Below, one piece after another: positions 46,827-54,665 of a stretch of DNA of 64,000 nt. The position numbers were made by a program, and so were the translations under genes. Under the pieces are notes generated by a model. The model ran no database searches, had not been told where the DNA came from, and saw nothing but the letters and a program-made list of their open reading frames with translations. Position 1 is the stretch's first letter. Every line of letters begins with the position of its first letter. This DNA comes from CAYTMY01 sp964618075. GTDB lineage: Bacteria; Bacillota; Clostridia; Eubacteriales; Anaerofustaceae. The DNA is taken from the NCBI GenBank assembly GCA_964618075.1, contig CAZTZO010000004.1, forward strand, positions 43,416 through 107,415, written 5' to 3'.

Positions 46827-47438
46827 TCAAGCTTGAAGCTCAATTTCTTCCTTTAACCTGTCACAAAGAGCCCTCGCCATATACCAAAGAGTTTCATAGT
46901 GTACAAAGAAAAGAGAGTTTTCGTCCCAAAGAAAATTTACCTGCGACTCAAAATCCTCGTCCTTTTCCCAGAAACGAAAATATACGGGGAAGAAATCAAA
47001 GACCGGCAGAATAAATCCGACATCTCCCTTGTCTGTGGCTATTCCGTTAAGCTTTTTTAAGGCAACAGTCAATTCCTCTGTTTTGTTTTCGAAATATTTT
47101 GCATACGGAGCATACATAGCGTTTTCGTTACGCACTCCGTTTGTAAGACCCGGCAGACTGTTGACTCTCGCCCATTTGTTTTTAAGCACCGGCTTATCCT
47201 TTGAAAAGCATAATATATCGAATATGGAAAGATACTCGTTGAAGGAAGCGTTTCTTTTGTTATCAATTTGGCAAATTTGTGCGTCACTCAGGCTTATTGA
47301 ATAATCGCGCGATAAAAACTTGATGTAAAGATACTCTTCGTCGTGCTTTAAATCAAACTTTTCAAGCACTATGTCGTTTTTGTTAAGTAAAAATATTTTT
47401 TTCGCCGTTTCTATCGTTGTATCGTAATTATTAGGCAA
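46827..47438 (-). CDS. DUF3786 protein
   Basis: A 203-residue soluble protein matching the DUF3786 pattern: WARVNSLPGL, a middle with PYAKYFENKTEEL, DVGFILPVFDFFPVYFRFWEKDEDFESQ and NFLWDENSLFFVHYETLWYM. Function is not known; relatives in other anaerobes sometimes accompany corrinoid proteins. It ends one base from the oppositely oriented pseudouridine synthase stop and overlaps the upstream membrane-protein gene by 8 bases. Confidence 0.82.
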   Translation of the reverse strand: MPNNYDTTIETAKKIFLLNKNDIVLEKFDLKHDEEYLYIKFLSRDYSISLSDAQICQIDNKRNASFNEYLSIFDILCFSKDKPVLKNKWARVNSLPGLTNGVRNENAMYAPYAKYFENKTEELTVALKKLNGIATDKGDVGFILPVFDFFPVYFRFWEKDEDFESQVNFLWDENSLFFVHYETLWYMARALCDRLKEEIELQA

Positions 47439-48087
47439 GCAGAATTTTCTCCTTGTTTTTATTTTTTTTGTATATAAGCATAAGGGCTATTGCCGACAAG
47501 AGAATGATAAATGCTATAAGAATAGCGCATTGCATAAAGTATTCGTCAGGAAGTATGGTGATAACGGGATCGGTCTGTGCGTCAAACAGCCACAGGTCGT
47601 TGTTAAAAAAGAGCTTGTGGAATATAACAAAGGTGTCCTCCCAGTCTATACAGACAGCTGCGCCTACAATTCCCATAGTTACAAACAGCATATAAGAAGA
47701 GTACTTAAGATAAGAAAAGATATACTTTCTTTTGTTGATAATAATAAGAATAATGCTTACAACAAGTCCTATGATAAACCCATACTGAAATACGCGGAAA
47801 ATGACCTTTGTATCCGCAAAGTGAGTAATACCGTCAGGAGAGCTGTTTAAGGTTGGCAGGGAAAACTCGGTATTATCAGACAGTTTAAAGTAGTCTATCA
47901 TGGCGTCGTAGTTGAGGCGTATTTCCTCCTCGCTCAGTCCGCTGTCATAAGAAATTTTCAAGGCGTCTATATCGTAGTAGTATATAAAGCGCGCTCCCAA
48001 GGCGAAAATTGCGCTAAAGGATACGACAGTAAAGTAAACAAATATCGAAGTTAGCATGGTTAAAAATACACATTTTTTATGATTCAT
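47431..48087 (-). CDS. TIGR01906/DUF1461-type integral membrane protein
   Basis: A 218-residue protein with an N-terminal helix, an extracytoplasmic loop (GLSEEEIRLNYDAMIDYF, LPTLNSSPDGITHFADTKVIF, the mark of the TIGR01906 family) and four more helices. Function is unknown, though lipoprotein remodelling relatives (Lit/DUF1461) are known. The start codon lies only six bases from a TATAAT box and has no ribosome site, so the mRNA may be leaderless. Its promoter overlaps the edge of the tandem repeat array. Confidence 0.8.
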   Translation of the reverse strand: MNHKKCVFLTMLTSIFVYFTVVSFSAIFALGARFIYYYDIDALKISYDSGLSEEEIRLNYDAMIDYFKLSDNTEFSLPTLNSSPDGITHFADTKVIFRVFQYGFIIGLVVSIILIIINKRKYIFSYLKYSSYMLFVTMGIVGAAVCIDWEDTFVIFHKLFFNNDLWLFDAQTDPVITILPDEYFMQCAILIAFIILLSAIALMLIYKKNKNKEKILLA

Positions 48088-48093
48088 GTATTA

Positions 48094-48123
48094 ATTATAA
48101 CACCGAGAGTATGGTTTTTGCAA
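48094..48123 (-). promoter_or_regulatory. Promoter of the TIGR01906 gene, -35 inside the repeat array
   Basis: Minus strand TTGCAA, 18 bases, TATAAT preceded by TG (extended -10 TGTTATAAT). The TTGCAA is the first repeat unit's own sequence. Transcription would begin at or next to the A of the ATG at 48087. Confidence 0.55.
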
Positions 48124-48452
48124 AGTGACCGGGTCAGAATGAAAAAATGCTGCTGTCCGTATTTATGCGTTTGTGCTTTTTTGCAAAGTGACCGGGTCAG
48201 AATGAAAAATGCTGCTGTCCGTATTTATGCGTTTGTGCTTTTTGCAAAGTGACCGGGTCAGGCTGGAAAATGTTGCTATTCGTATTTATGCATTTGTGCT
48301 TTTTGCAAAGTGACCGGGTCAGAATGAAAAATGCTGTTGCCCGTGTTTATGCATTTGTGCTTTTTGCAAAGTGACCGGGTCAGAATGAAAAATGCTGCTG
48401 TTCGTATTTATGCGTTTGTGCTTTTTGCAAAGTGACCGGGTCAGACTGAAAA
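48115..48452. repeat. Tandem array A: six copies of a 61-63 bp repeat
   Basis: The core GCAAAGTGACCGGGTCAG recurs with its G at 48120, 48183, 48244, 48305, 48366 and 48427 (periods 63, 61, 61, 61, 61). The intervening 40 bases are also conserved (ATGCTG..GTCCGTATTTATGC.TTTGTGC with scattered changes), so this is not a CRISPR array. The core holds the dyad TGACC-G-GGTCA. The array stands between a leftward membrane-protein gene and the carbohydrate-binding lipoprotein gene. Confidence 0.95.
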
Positions 48453-48564
48453 AGAATACACAATAGCATAAAAAGTATACCTATCCCCCTTAAAATCGTC
48501 ATATTTTGTTCACATAGGAAGTGTAAACTCAAAAATGAAGAGATTGTATCGAGAGGTAAGAAAA

Positions 48565-50457
48565 ATGAAAAAGCGCATAAACGATATGCTTATATTAAAA
48601 ATAACAACACTTGTGTTTGTATGTACATTTATGATGGCCCTGATGAGCTCCTGCACTTCTGCTACGTCATCAACAACCGGGAATGATACTCAAAATAGTG
48701 ATAGTACGCTGAGTATTGAGGATTATTACGATGATACAGACACCGACGAGAGCTATAAAGAGTCCTCAGCGACAAAAATCACCTTAAGTGACGATGGAAT
48801 TGCCATAAGCGGAAGTGGCGCGTCAAGTAAAAACGGCGTTGTTACTATATCGGCTTCGGGAACGTATGTTATTTCGGGAAGCATATCATCTTCCCAAATA
48901 ATAGTAGACAACATAACCGATAAGAATCTTGTACACATAATACTAGCGGGAGCTTCTATTACATGCAAAAACAGTTCTCCCATATACATCGTTGAGTCCG
49001 AAAGAACGGTGATAACCTTAAAGGAGAACACACAAAACACCTTAACGGATTCTTCGAGCTATACGCTCAGCGACCTTGAAAAGGAGGAGCCTGACGCTGC
49101 TATATTTTCAAAGGATACGTTAACGATAAACGGAAGCGGCAGTCTTGTGATTAACGCAAATTACAACCACGGAATACACGGCAAGGACGATTTGAGAATA
49201 ATAAATACAAATATTACCGTAAACAGTGTAAACGATGCAATTAAAGGGCGCGACAGTGTAATTGTTTTGTCGTCGGTATTAAATCTGAATGCAGGCGGCG
49301 ACGGCATACAGTCCAACAATACGGGCGAAGAGGAGGCAAGCGACGAGGAAAAATCGCAGCGACTTTACGGTATTATCATAGCCAAGGACTCCGAAATTAA
49401 TATAACTGCGGCTTCAGACGGTATACAGGCAGTGAACTATTTATACATAATTTCGGGCAAGTATTATATTAAGACAGCCGGGGGAAGCGTTGAAACAACT
49501 GTAAGTAACGATAGAATGTTTGGCTTCGGGTATAACTCACAGGGAAGCGAGGACGATTCGGCGAGTGCAAAGGCATTAAAAAGTGATGTAGAGCTTGTGA
49601 TAGACGGCGGCGAATTTGAAATTGATTCTAACGACGATGCATTACATTCGAATAAAAACGTAACAGTCAACGGCGGAGTATTTAATATTTACACTTCGGA
49701 TGACGGAATGCACGCAGACGAAACGCTTACAATAAACGCAGGAGATATAGACATAGCAAGGTCATACGAAGGACTTGAGGGAAACAATATTTATATAAAC
49801 GGTGCTAATATCAGCCTTAAATCCTCAGACGATGGTGTTAACAGCGCAGGCAGCGAAAGCGAAACTGCTGAAGCAAATCCCAACCGCGGCGGCATGATGA
49901 ATGAAAGCGGCAACAGCAATATAACAATCAGCGGCGGAACGCTTTATATAAACGCCGGTGGGGACGGAATTGATGCAAACGGAATTATATATATAAACGG
50001 CGGCACGGTAACCGTCGACGGGCCGACTGATAGCGGCAACGGCGCGATAGATTTTTATAACGGGCTTGAAATGAACGGCGGAGTATTGATAGCAGTCGGA
50101 AGCACCGGCATGGCGGAGGGTGTAACCAGCGCAGGCAGCGGCGTATGCGCACTGGATATAACCTTAAGCTCAACTCAAAGCGCAGGCACACTCATAAGCA
50201 TCAAGGATGAAAGCGGCAATGAGATCATCAGCTATTCGCCACAAAAAACATACCAGTCCGTTATCATATGCACCACGACCTTAAAAAAGAACAACACATA
50301 TAATTTGTATTTAAACGACAGCCTCTATCAGAGCTTCACGATAACCGAAAGCATAACCTCAATAGGAAGCTCGGGAAATATGAATACTCCGGGCGGCGGC
50401 ATGATGCAAAACAATAACAATACTCCCCCGAGTTCCGGCGGTGGAGGAATGAAATAA
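48565..50457 (+). CDS. Cthe_2159-like carbohydrate-binding beta-helix lipoprotein
   Basis: A 630-residue secreted lipoprotein. The signal ends in MSSC; a second in-frame ATG ten codons upstream (48535) lacks a ribosome site, whereas AGAGGTAAG precedes 48565. The mature part opens TKITLSDDGIAISG and GTYVISGSISSSQIIVD, the start of the Cthe_2159 family (PF14262), and continues with many short beta-helix turns of the form INGGxxxI, NDAIKGRDSV, SDGIQAVN, DDALHSN, DDGMHADE and GDGIDANG. Family members bind acidic polysaccharides such as pectin; Asp-Asp-Gly turns probably bind calcium. The C-terminus is Gly/Asn/Met rich. The gene lies between two inverted repeat arrays. Confidence 0.88.
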   Translation: MKKRINDMLILKITTLVFVCTFMMALMSSCTSATSSTTGNDTQNSDSTLSIEDYYDDTDTDESYKESSATKITLSDDGIAISGSGASSKNGVVTISASGTYVISGSISSSQIIVDNITDKNLVHIILAGASITCKNSSPIYIVESERTVITLKENTQNTLTDSSSYTLSDLEKEEPDAAIFSKDTLTINGSGSLVINANYNHGIHGKDDLRIINTNITVNSVNDAIKGRDSVIVLSSVLNLNAGGDGIQSNNTGEEEASDEEKSQRLYGIIIAKDSEINITAASDGIQAVNYLYIISGKYYIKTAGGSVETTVSNDRMFGFGYNSQGSEDDSASAKALKSDVELVIDGGEFEIDSNDDALHSNKNVTVNGGVFNIYTSDDGMHADETLTINAGDIDIARSYEGLEGNNIYINGANISLKSSDDGVNSAGSESETAEANPNRGGMMNESGNSNITISGGTLYINAGGDGIDANGIIYINGGTVTVDGPTDSGNGAIDFYNGLEMNGGVLIAVGSTGMAEGVTSAGSGVCALDITLSSTQSAGTLISIKDESGNEIISYSPQKTYQSVIICTTTLKKNNTYNLYLNDSLYQSFTITESITSIGSSGNMNTPGGGMMQNNNNTPPSSGGGGMK

Positions 50458-50509
50458 AAAAGATGAGTAAGTCTAAAAAAGCTATTACACTTTTTATCTG
50501 TTTATGCTA

Positions 50510-50538
50510 TTGAAAAGTGAAGTGTAATAATCTATAAT
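50510..50538 (+). promoter_or_regulatory. Sigma-A promoter of tRNA-Arg
   Basis: TTGAAA, 17 bases, TATAAT; predicted start near 50545, 18 bases before the tRNA. An imperfect dyad ATTACACTT / AAGTGTAAT (50484-50528) overlaps it. Confidence 0.75.
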
Positions 50539-50562
50539 GTGTTTGTATGTTTAGGCATATGT

Positions 50563-50638
50563 GCGTCCTTAGCTCAGCGGATAGAGCATTCGGCTACGAA
50601 CCGAAAGGTCGGAGGTTCGAATCCTCTAGGGCGCACCA
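50563..50638 (+). tRNA. tRNA-Arg (anticodon ACG), CCA encoded
   Basis: A full cloverleaf: acceptor GCGTCCT with AGGGCGC (one G-U pair), D arm AGCTCAGC..GAGCAT region, anticodon loop CTACGAA with ACG at 50596-50598, T arm GGAGGTTCGAATCCTC, discriminator A and genomic CCA. A34 is normally edited to inosine so that CGU, CGC and CGA are read. Single tRNA with its own promoter and terminator. Confidence 0.97.
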
Positions 50639-50648
50639 GAATAAAAAT

Positions 50649-50682
50649 AATAATCGCTTTTAAAGGGCGATTATTTTTTTTC
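50649..50682 (+). terminator. Rho-independent terminator of tRNA-Arg
   Basis: AATAATCGC / GCGATTATT stem, nine-base loop, then a run of T. Confidence 0.88.
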
Positions 50683-50688
50683 TTTTTT

Positions 50689-50906
50689 CATTCTGACCCG
50701 GTCACTTTGCAAAAAAGTACAAATGTATAAACACGGATAACAGCATTTTTACAGCCTGACCCGGTCACTTTGCAAAAAAGTACAAATGTATAAACACGGA
50801 TAACAGCATTTTTTCATTCTGACCCGGTCACTTTGCAAAAAAGCACAAATGTATAAACACGGATAACAGCATTTTTTCATTCTGACCCGGTCACTTTGCA
50901 AAAAAA
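50689..50906. repeat. Tandem array B: four cores of the same repeat, inverted
   Basis: CTGACCCGGTCACTTTGC recurs with GACCC at 50695, 50758, 50821 and 50884, exactly 63 bases apart. It is the reverse complement of array A, including the conserved spacer. The second copy carries CAGCCTGAC in place of CATTCTGAC, the same variant as the third copy of array A. The array ends five bases before the stop codon of the SGNH hydrolase gene. Confidence 0.95.
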
Positions 50907-50911
50907 GTCCT

Positions 50912-51604
50912 TCATGCAACCATATTGTTTTCCTTTAAGAAGCTCTCTATCGTCTCGCTTATCAGCGCATGACCCATTTCGTTCGGGTGTATACCGTCCA
51001 TACACAAATAATCCTTGTAATCCTTCTTTATCAAAAATGCGGAGCGTATGTCTATAAGCGAAACGTCAGCTTCTTTGGAAAGCTTGTGCAAACTCAGGCT
51101 GTACATTTCATGCCATTTATATATGTATTCCTCGCTGCCTCCGAGCCATTTAAGGATATTTTCTTTGTTTACGCCTCTACTGACCCAGTCAAAATATTTC
51201 TGCGCGTCTATGGGAGGAAGATTCAAAATCACAGGATGTCCGCCCGCTGCCTTTACCTCATTAATAAGATCGGCATATTCGGCTTCAAAAGAAGAGAGCG
51301 TTGTTTGAGGAATATGCTCTGCATCGGGGTCTTTTGCTATTTCCTTCCAGTTAAAGTCCGAATCGTTTCCGCCAAACTCCAAAGCCACATAATCGGAGCC
51401 TTTGATGATATCCGTGTGTTTTTTCACTATCTCCAGACCCTTTGTCACAGTACAGCCGAATTTGGCGAAATTTTCAGTCGTGAACGAGCAAAAATCGCTG
51501 ATAGTATTTGCAAACGAATCCTTTAAAAGCGAATATTTCTTCTTTGCTGCGTCGTATACCACGCCTTTCATTATCGAATCTCCGAAGCCGCATAAAATTG
51601 ACAT
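50912..51604 (-). CDS. SGNH/GDSL-type hydrolase
   Basis: A 230-residue esterase-fold protein. Block I is GFGDSIMKG with the catalytic Ser, block III is EFGGNDSDFNW, and the catalytic Asp-His pair is in MDGIHPNEMGH. It has no signal peptide and so is probably cytoplasmic, a deacetylase or lipase of unknown substrate. ATG 51604 has TAGGAGAG upstream and an ideal promoter at 51651-51679. Its stop codon abuts repeat array B. Confidence 0.9.
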   Translation of the reverse strand: MSILCGFGDSIMKGVVYDAAKKKYSLLKDSFANTISDFCSFTTENFAKFGCTVTKGLEIVKKHTDIIKGSDYVALEFGGNDSDFNWKEIAKDPDAEHIPQTTLSSFEAEYADLINEVKAAGGHPVILNLPPIDAQKYFDWVSRGVNKENILKWLGGSEEYIYKWHEMYSLSLHKLSKEADVSLIDIRSAFLIKKDYKDYLCMDGIHPNEMGHALISETIESFLKENNMVA

Positions 51605-51631
51605 GATTACTCTCCTAATATATCGAATAGC

Positions 51632-51660
51632 TTGTAATGTAATTAACGATATTATATAAT
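51632..51660 (+). promoter_or_regulatory. Promoter of the DUF1836 gene
   Basis: TTGTAA, 17 bases, TATAAT; predicted start near 51667. Its -10 overlaps the -10 of the leftward promoter within the palindrome ATTATATAAT. Confidence 0.65.
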
Positions 51661-51679
51661 AAGCTTAACGATATGTCAA
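51651..51679 (-). promoter_or_regulatory. Consensus sigma-A promoter of the SGNH hydrolase gene
   Basis: Minus strand TTGACA, 17 bases, TATAAT, a perfect consensus; predicted start near 51644. Confidence 0.8.
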
Positions 51680-51705
51680 CAATATAAATTAAATGGGAGC
51701 ATTAA

Positions 51706-52206
51706 ATGAAGCACACAGACGAGTTGATACGCCTTCTTGAGGACAACGAATACAGCAGATACGAGGATTTTCCTGATATAGAGCTTTATATGGATCAGCT
51801 GCTCAAGTATTTATCCAGAGAAACCGTCAGCTTGAGAAAAGAGGACAAGCTTACCTCGGCTATGGTCAATAATTATATAAGAGAAGGGCTTTTACCGAGA
51901 GCGAAAGGCAAAAGATATTCAGCCGAGCATTTATCCTACTTAATGATAATAGCGCGCTTAAAGCAGGTACTCAGCGTAAAGGATATTCGCGCTTTAATAA
52001 ACAAAGAGGAGCAAAAGGATAACGTAAAAACTTTTTACGACGATTATATGAATAGCTTAAATAATCAAACGAATAAGCTGATTAATAATATAAAACAAAT
52101 GGGACAGGCTCCCTTAGGCAAGATGGCTTTGGAGCTTGCCATAAGAAGCTATATAAATAAAATAGCGTGCGAATATCTTATTGATATGATGAATGAAGAA
52201 ATTTAA
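51706..52206 (+). CDS. DUF1836 protein, MerR-like putative regulator
   Basis: A 166-residue protein of the DUF1836 family: FPDIELYMDQLLKYL, then KEDKLTSAMVNNYIREGLLP and GKRYSAEHLSYLMIIARLKQVLSVKDI, the arrangement of a MerR-like winged helix (NYIREGLLP is the part that resembles the MerR turn). A transcriptional role is probable but not shown. ATG 51706 has TGGGAG upstream. It diverges from the SGNH hydrolase gene and shares its -10 region. Confidence 0.85.
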   Translation: MKHTDELIRLLEDNEYSRYEDFPDIELYMDQLLKYLSRETVSLRKEDKLTSAMVNNYIREGLLPRAKGKRYSAEHLSYLMIIARLKQVLSVKDIRALINKEEQKDNVKTFYDDYMNSLNNQTNKLINNIKQMGQAPLGKMALELAIRSYINKIACEYLIDMMNEEI

Positions 52207-52260
52207 AAATCAGCTAATATTCTCGTTAGAGTACATTTGGATTAATTAATGAAAAATATG

Positions 52261-52303
52261 ACGAACGCTCTGAATTTTTTTATTTTCAGAGCGTTCGTTT
52301 TTC
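52261..52303 (+). terminator. Rho-independent terminator after the DUF1836 gene
   Basis: A 14-bp perfect stem ACGAACGCTCTGAA / TTCAGAGCGTTCGT with a ten-base loop, followed by TTTTTCG. Confidence 0.9.
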
Positions 52304-52628
52304 GCGCTTTCGTTTGGTGGCGAAACACCCGTTTGCTTTGCCGTTTCTTTACATTTGTTCGGGGCAGGTACTTGCCGATTGATTTTACTTTTTTGTTTTT
52401 GTTTTATTGTAAAATGCTATCGGTTTTCCTCACTTTTTTAAGAACTTTTAACGTAATTATCTACGTTTTTTTCGTTTCATTTCTCATTTCCCCAAATGTA
52501 GGTGACGGAGAACCTTTTTTATTTGAGGTCGGCTTTTCTTTTTGCCTTCCTTATGCTTACATTATACACACAGTGATAAATAAGTCAATACTTTATTTAA
52601 ATATTTTTAAATATTTTCAATTTAATAT
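52304..52628. other. Intergenic region between converging genes
   Basis: About 325 T-rich bases on the plus strand. A 142-codon open frame crosses it, but its phenylalanine-rich, low-complexity translation and overlap with the terminator and hemZ make it unlikely to be a gene. Nothing else was recognised. Confidence 0.45.
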
Positions 52629-54026
52629 TCAATTATTCTCGCAGGACAGCTTTTCTAAAGCTAAGAGCTTCTTTTGAATGATACTATCGATGTTTTTGAT
52701 GTACAAAGAAGTGTTTTTCATATTATAAATGCTGCGAAAGGTCTTATTTTCCTCGTTATATACCTTTGAGGTGCTGCCGGCTCCTGCCGAAAGTATGGTT
52801 TGTCTTTCTCCCATCATGCGAATATTATAAACGCATTGCTTATCATTAAGACTGTAGCCCACATTTTCGGCGTTATCCACGGCATGCTGCTGCCTGTAGG
52901 CATAATATGCTTCATACCCGTATGCTTTTAATTTCTCTCTTGCTGTGTCGTGATAAGCGCAAAGAGCAATGTCCTTATTTTGGATTGCTTCAGTTTCAAT
53001 AAGGCTGGTTTTCTTTTTGCAAAGGGAATGAAGAGTGATATTTTCAGCTTTAAGAGCTACAATATCGTTTATCGACCTGTCAAAATCCTCATATCCCTCG
53101 CCCTGCAGCGCCAATATGATATCGCAGTTTATGCAATCAAAGCCCACTTTACTTGCCTTCTCATACGTTTTAAAAAACAAATCGCTGTCTGCCGGTCGCC
53201 CGACAGCCCTAAGGGTATCGTCGTTTGTGGTTTGCGGATTTATGGAAATTCGAGTTACTTTACCCTCTTTGATTTGGGAAAGCTTTTCTTCATTAAGAGT
53301 GTCGCACCTGCCCGCTTCGAAAGTAACCTCCGTCGGTTTAACGGCAATTTCGTTTATGGCATTTAAGAGCCTTTTTATCTGAGAAGAGGAAAATATACTC
53401 GGAGTTCCGCCCCCTATGTATACGCAGTCGCAGAATAATTCATTTATATAAGCGTATTCCCGTATGCTTTTAAGCTCTTTTAGAAGTGCATAAAGGTAGC
53501 TTTCCACAATAGGATCCTCTGACTGACAAACCTGAGAAGGAAAGGAGCAATAGCTGCATTTTGTAGTGCAAAGCGGAATATGCACATACAAAGAAAAGCT
53601 GTTATTAGGCGCATACAGCAAATCCATCTGATTCATTGCGCACTCGTGAATGAGCTTTATCTTACTGTCGCTTATGGAATAATACCTTTTAAGGTACATA
53701 TAAGCTTTCCTTGGGCTAAAGCCCGCTTCCAGACACATTATATACAGCTTCACGGGCTTAACTCCCGTCATAGCGCCCCATGCCTTGTTTTCATTTGTCA
53801 GAGTTGAAAGCAGTCCGTAAAGAGCGTTTTTACATGCTCTGTACACCTTATCCTCATAAACCGAATAAACGGTGTTACAGCCCGAGGCGTATACGTTCCT
53901 ATCAATATGCTTGAAGGTTACCGTCATATCGGAAAGTCCCATTTTGCTAAGAGAAGTGTTAAACATATTTTCCACCTCTCTTAAATGTGCGATATTCAGT
54001 TTTTCGTTTGATTCATAGCTAAGCAA
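52629..54026 (-). CDS. hemZ: HemZ-type radical SAM protein (coproporphyrinogen dehydrogenase-like)
   Basis: A 465-residue radical SAM protein. An N-terminal domain of about 160 residues precedes the core YVHIPLCTTKCSYCSFPSQ with the CxxxCxYC cluster motif, then DCVYIGGGTPSIF, FEAGRCDTL, ISINPQTTNDDTLRAVGR and DIILALQGEG. This matches HemZ, the coproporphyrinogen III oxidase-like protein of Firmicutes; true activity on porphyrins is not proven for all members. The start is TTG 54026 with a GAGG site; the gene begins three bases after the stop of the metallo-hydrolase, so the two are coupled. Confidence 0.88.
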   Translation of the reverse strand: MLSYESNEKLNIAHLREVENMFNTSLSKMGLSDMTVTFKHIDRNVYASGCNTVYSVYEDKVYRACKNALYGLLSTLTNENKAWGAMTGVKPVKLYIMCLEAGFSPRKAYMYLKRYYSISDSKIKLIHECAMNQMDLLYAPNNSFSLYVHIPLCTTKCSYCSFPSQVCQSEDPIVESYLYALLKELKSIREYAYINELFCDCVYIGGGTPSIFSSSQIKRLLNAINEIAVKPTEVTFEAGRCDTLNEEKLSQIKEGKVTRISINPQTTNDDTLRAVGRPADSDLFFKTYEKASKVGFDCINCDIILALQGEGYEDFDRSINDIVALKAENITLHSLCKKKTSLIETEAIQNKDIALCAYHDTAREKLKAYGYEAYYAYRQQHAVDNAENVGYSLNDKQCVYNIRMMGERQTILSAGAGSTSKVYNEENKTFRSIYNMKNTSLYIKNIDSIIQKKLLALEKLSCENN

Positions 54027-54029
54027 TAC

Positions 54030-54650
54030 TTAAAGCCTCACCACAAAGTTGTTTTCTTTTTCAAAGCCTATTTCAGTCATCTGTTCATGTCCCGGATAAA
54101 CCTGTGTGTCGTCGGGCAGCTTATATAGCTTATCACGAATGCTTTTTATTAGCTCAGTGTGATCTCCTGCCTCAAGATCCGTTCTGCCAACGCTTAAATG
54201 AAACAAAGTATCACCCGAAAACAACACGCCGTTTGTATACAGGCATATTCCTCCGGGAGAATGCCCCGGCGTTTCGTATACCTTAAATGCAACCTTGCCT
54301 ACATTTATTGTATCGCCCTCTTTAAGATACACATCGGGTATTACTCCGCTTACGGGCTCTGACAAAAATGCGCTGCTGCCATTGTTTTCGGCGATTTCGA
54401 CTATATCCTTCTCGTTTCTACCGGCATATATTTTGCAGGAATATAATTGTCTGTATTCGTTTGCACCCATTATATGGTCAAAATGACCGTGTGTTAAGAC
54501 TATCGCCTTTACTATCAAGCCTTCCTTTTGTATATACTCCGTTAAGCGCCTGTCGCAAATTGGCGCATCTATTATCAGAGCCTCGTTATCATCGCTGACG
54601 ACATACGAATTCGTCATGACAGGCCCTGCTGTAAACCTCTTTATCTGCAT
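54030..54650 (-). CDS. MBL-fold metallo-hydrolase (glyoxalase II-like)
   Basis: A 206-residue metallo-beta-lactamase-fold enzyme. The metal motif is LTHGHFDHIMG (HxHxDH), with further ligands His in ETPGHSPGG, Asp in LFSGDTLF and His in VYPGHE. The small size and GHSPG/SGDTLF spacing fit the YcbL/glyoxalase-II-like hydroxyacylglutathione or persulfide hydrolase group. ATG 54650 has AAAGGAG upstream. Cotranscribed with hemZ, a pairing often seen in Clostridia. Confidence 0.9.
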   Translation of the reverse strand: MQIKRFTAGPVMTNSYVVSDDNEALIIDAPICDRRLTEYIQKEGLIVKAIVLTHGHFDHIMGANEYRQLYSCKIYAGRNEKDIVEIAENNGSSAFLSEPVSGVIPDVYLKEGDTINVGKVAFKVYETPGHSPGGICLYTNGVLFSGDTLFHLSVGRTDLEAGDHTELIKSIRDKLYKLPDDTQVYPGHEQMTEIGFEKENNFVVRL

Positions 54651-54665
54651 AACACTTTTTCTCCT

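Noticed and set aside
48115..48452. CRISPR array
   Set aside because: Period and core look CRISPR-like, but the supposed spacers are nearly identical between units, no cas gene is near, and an inverted copy lies at 50.7 kb.
52249..52677. 142-codon open frame on the plus strand
   Set aside because: Low-complexity Phe-rich translation, overlaps a terminator and the 3' end of hemZ, no ribosome site or family.
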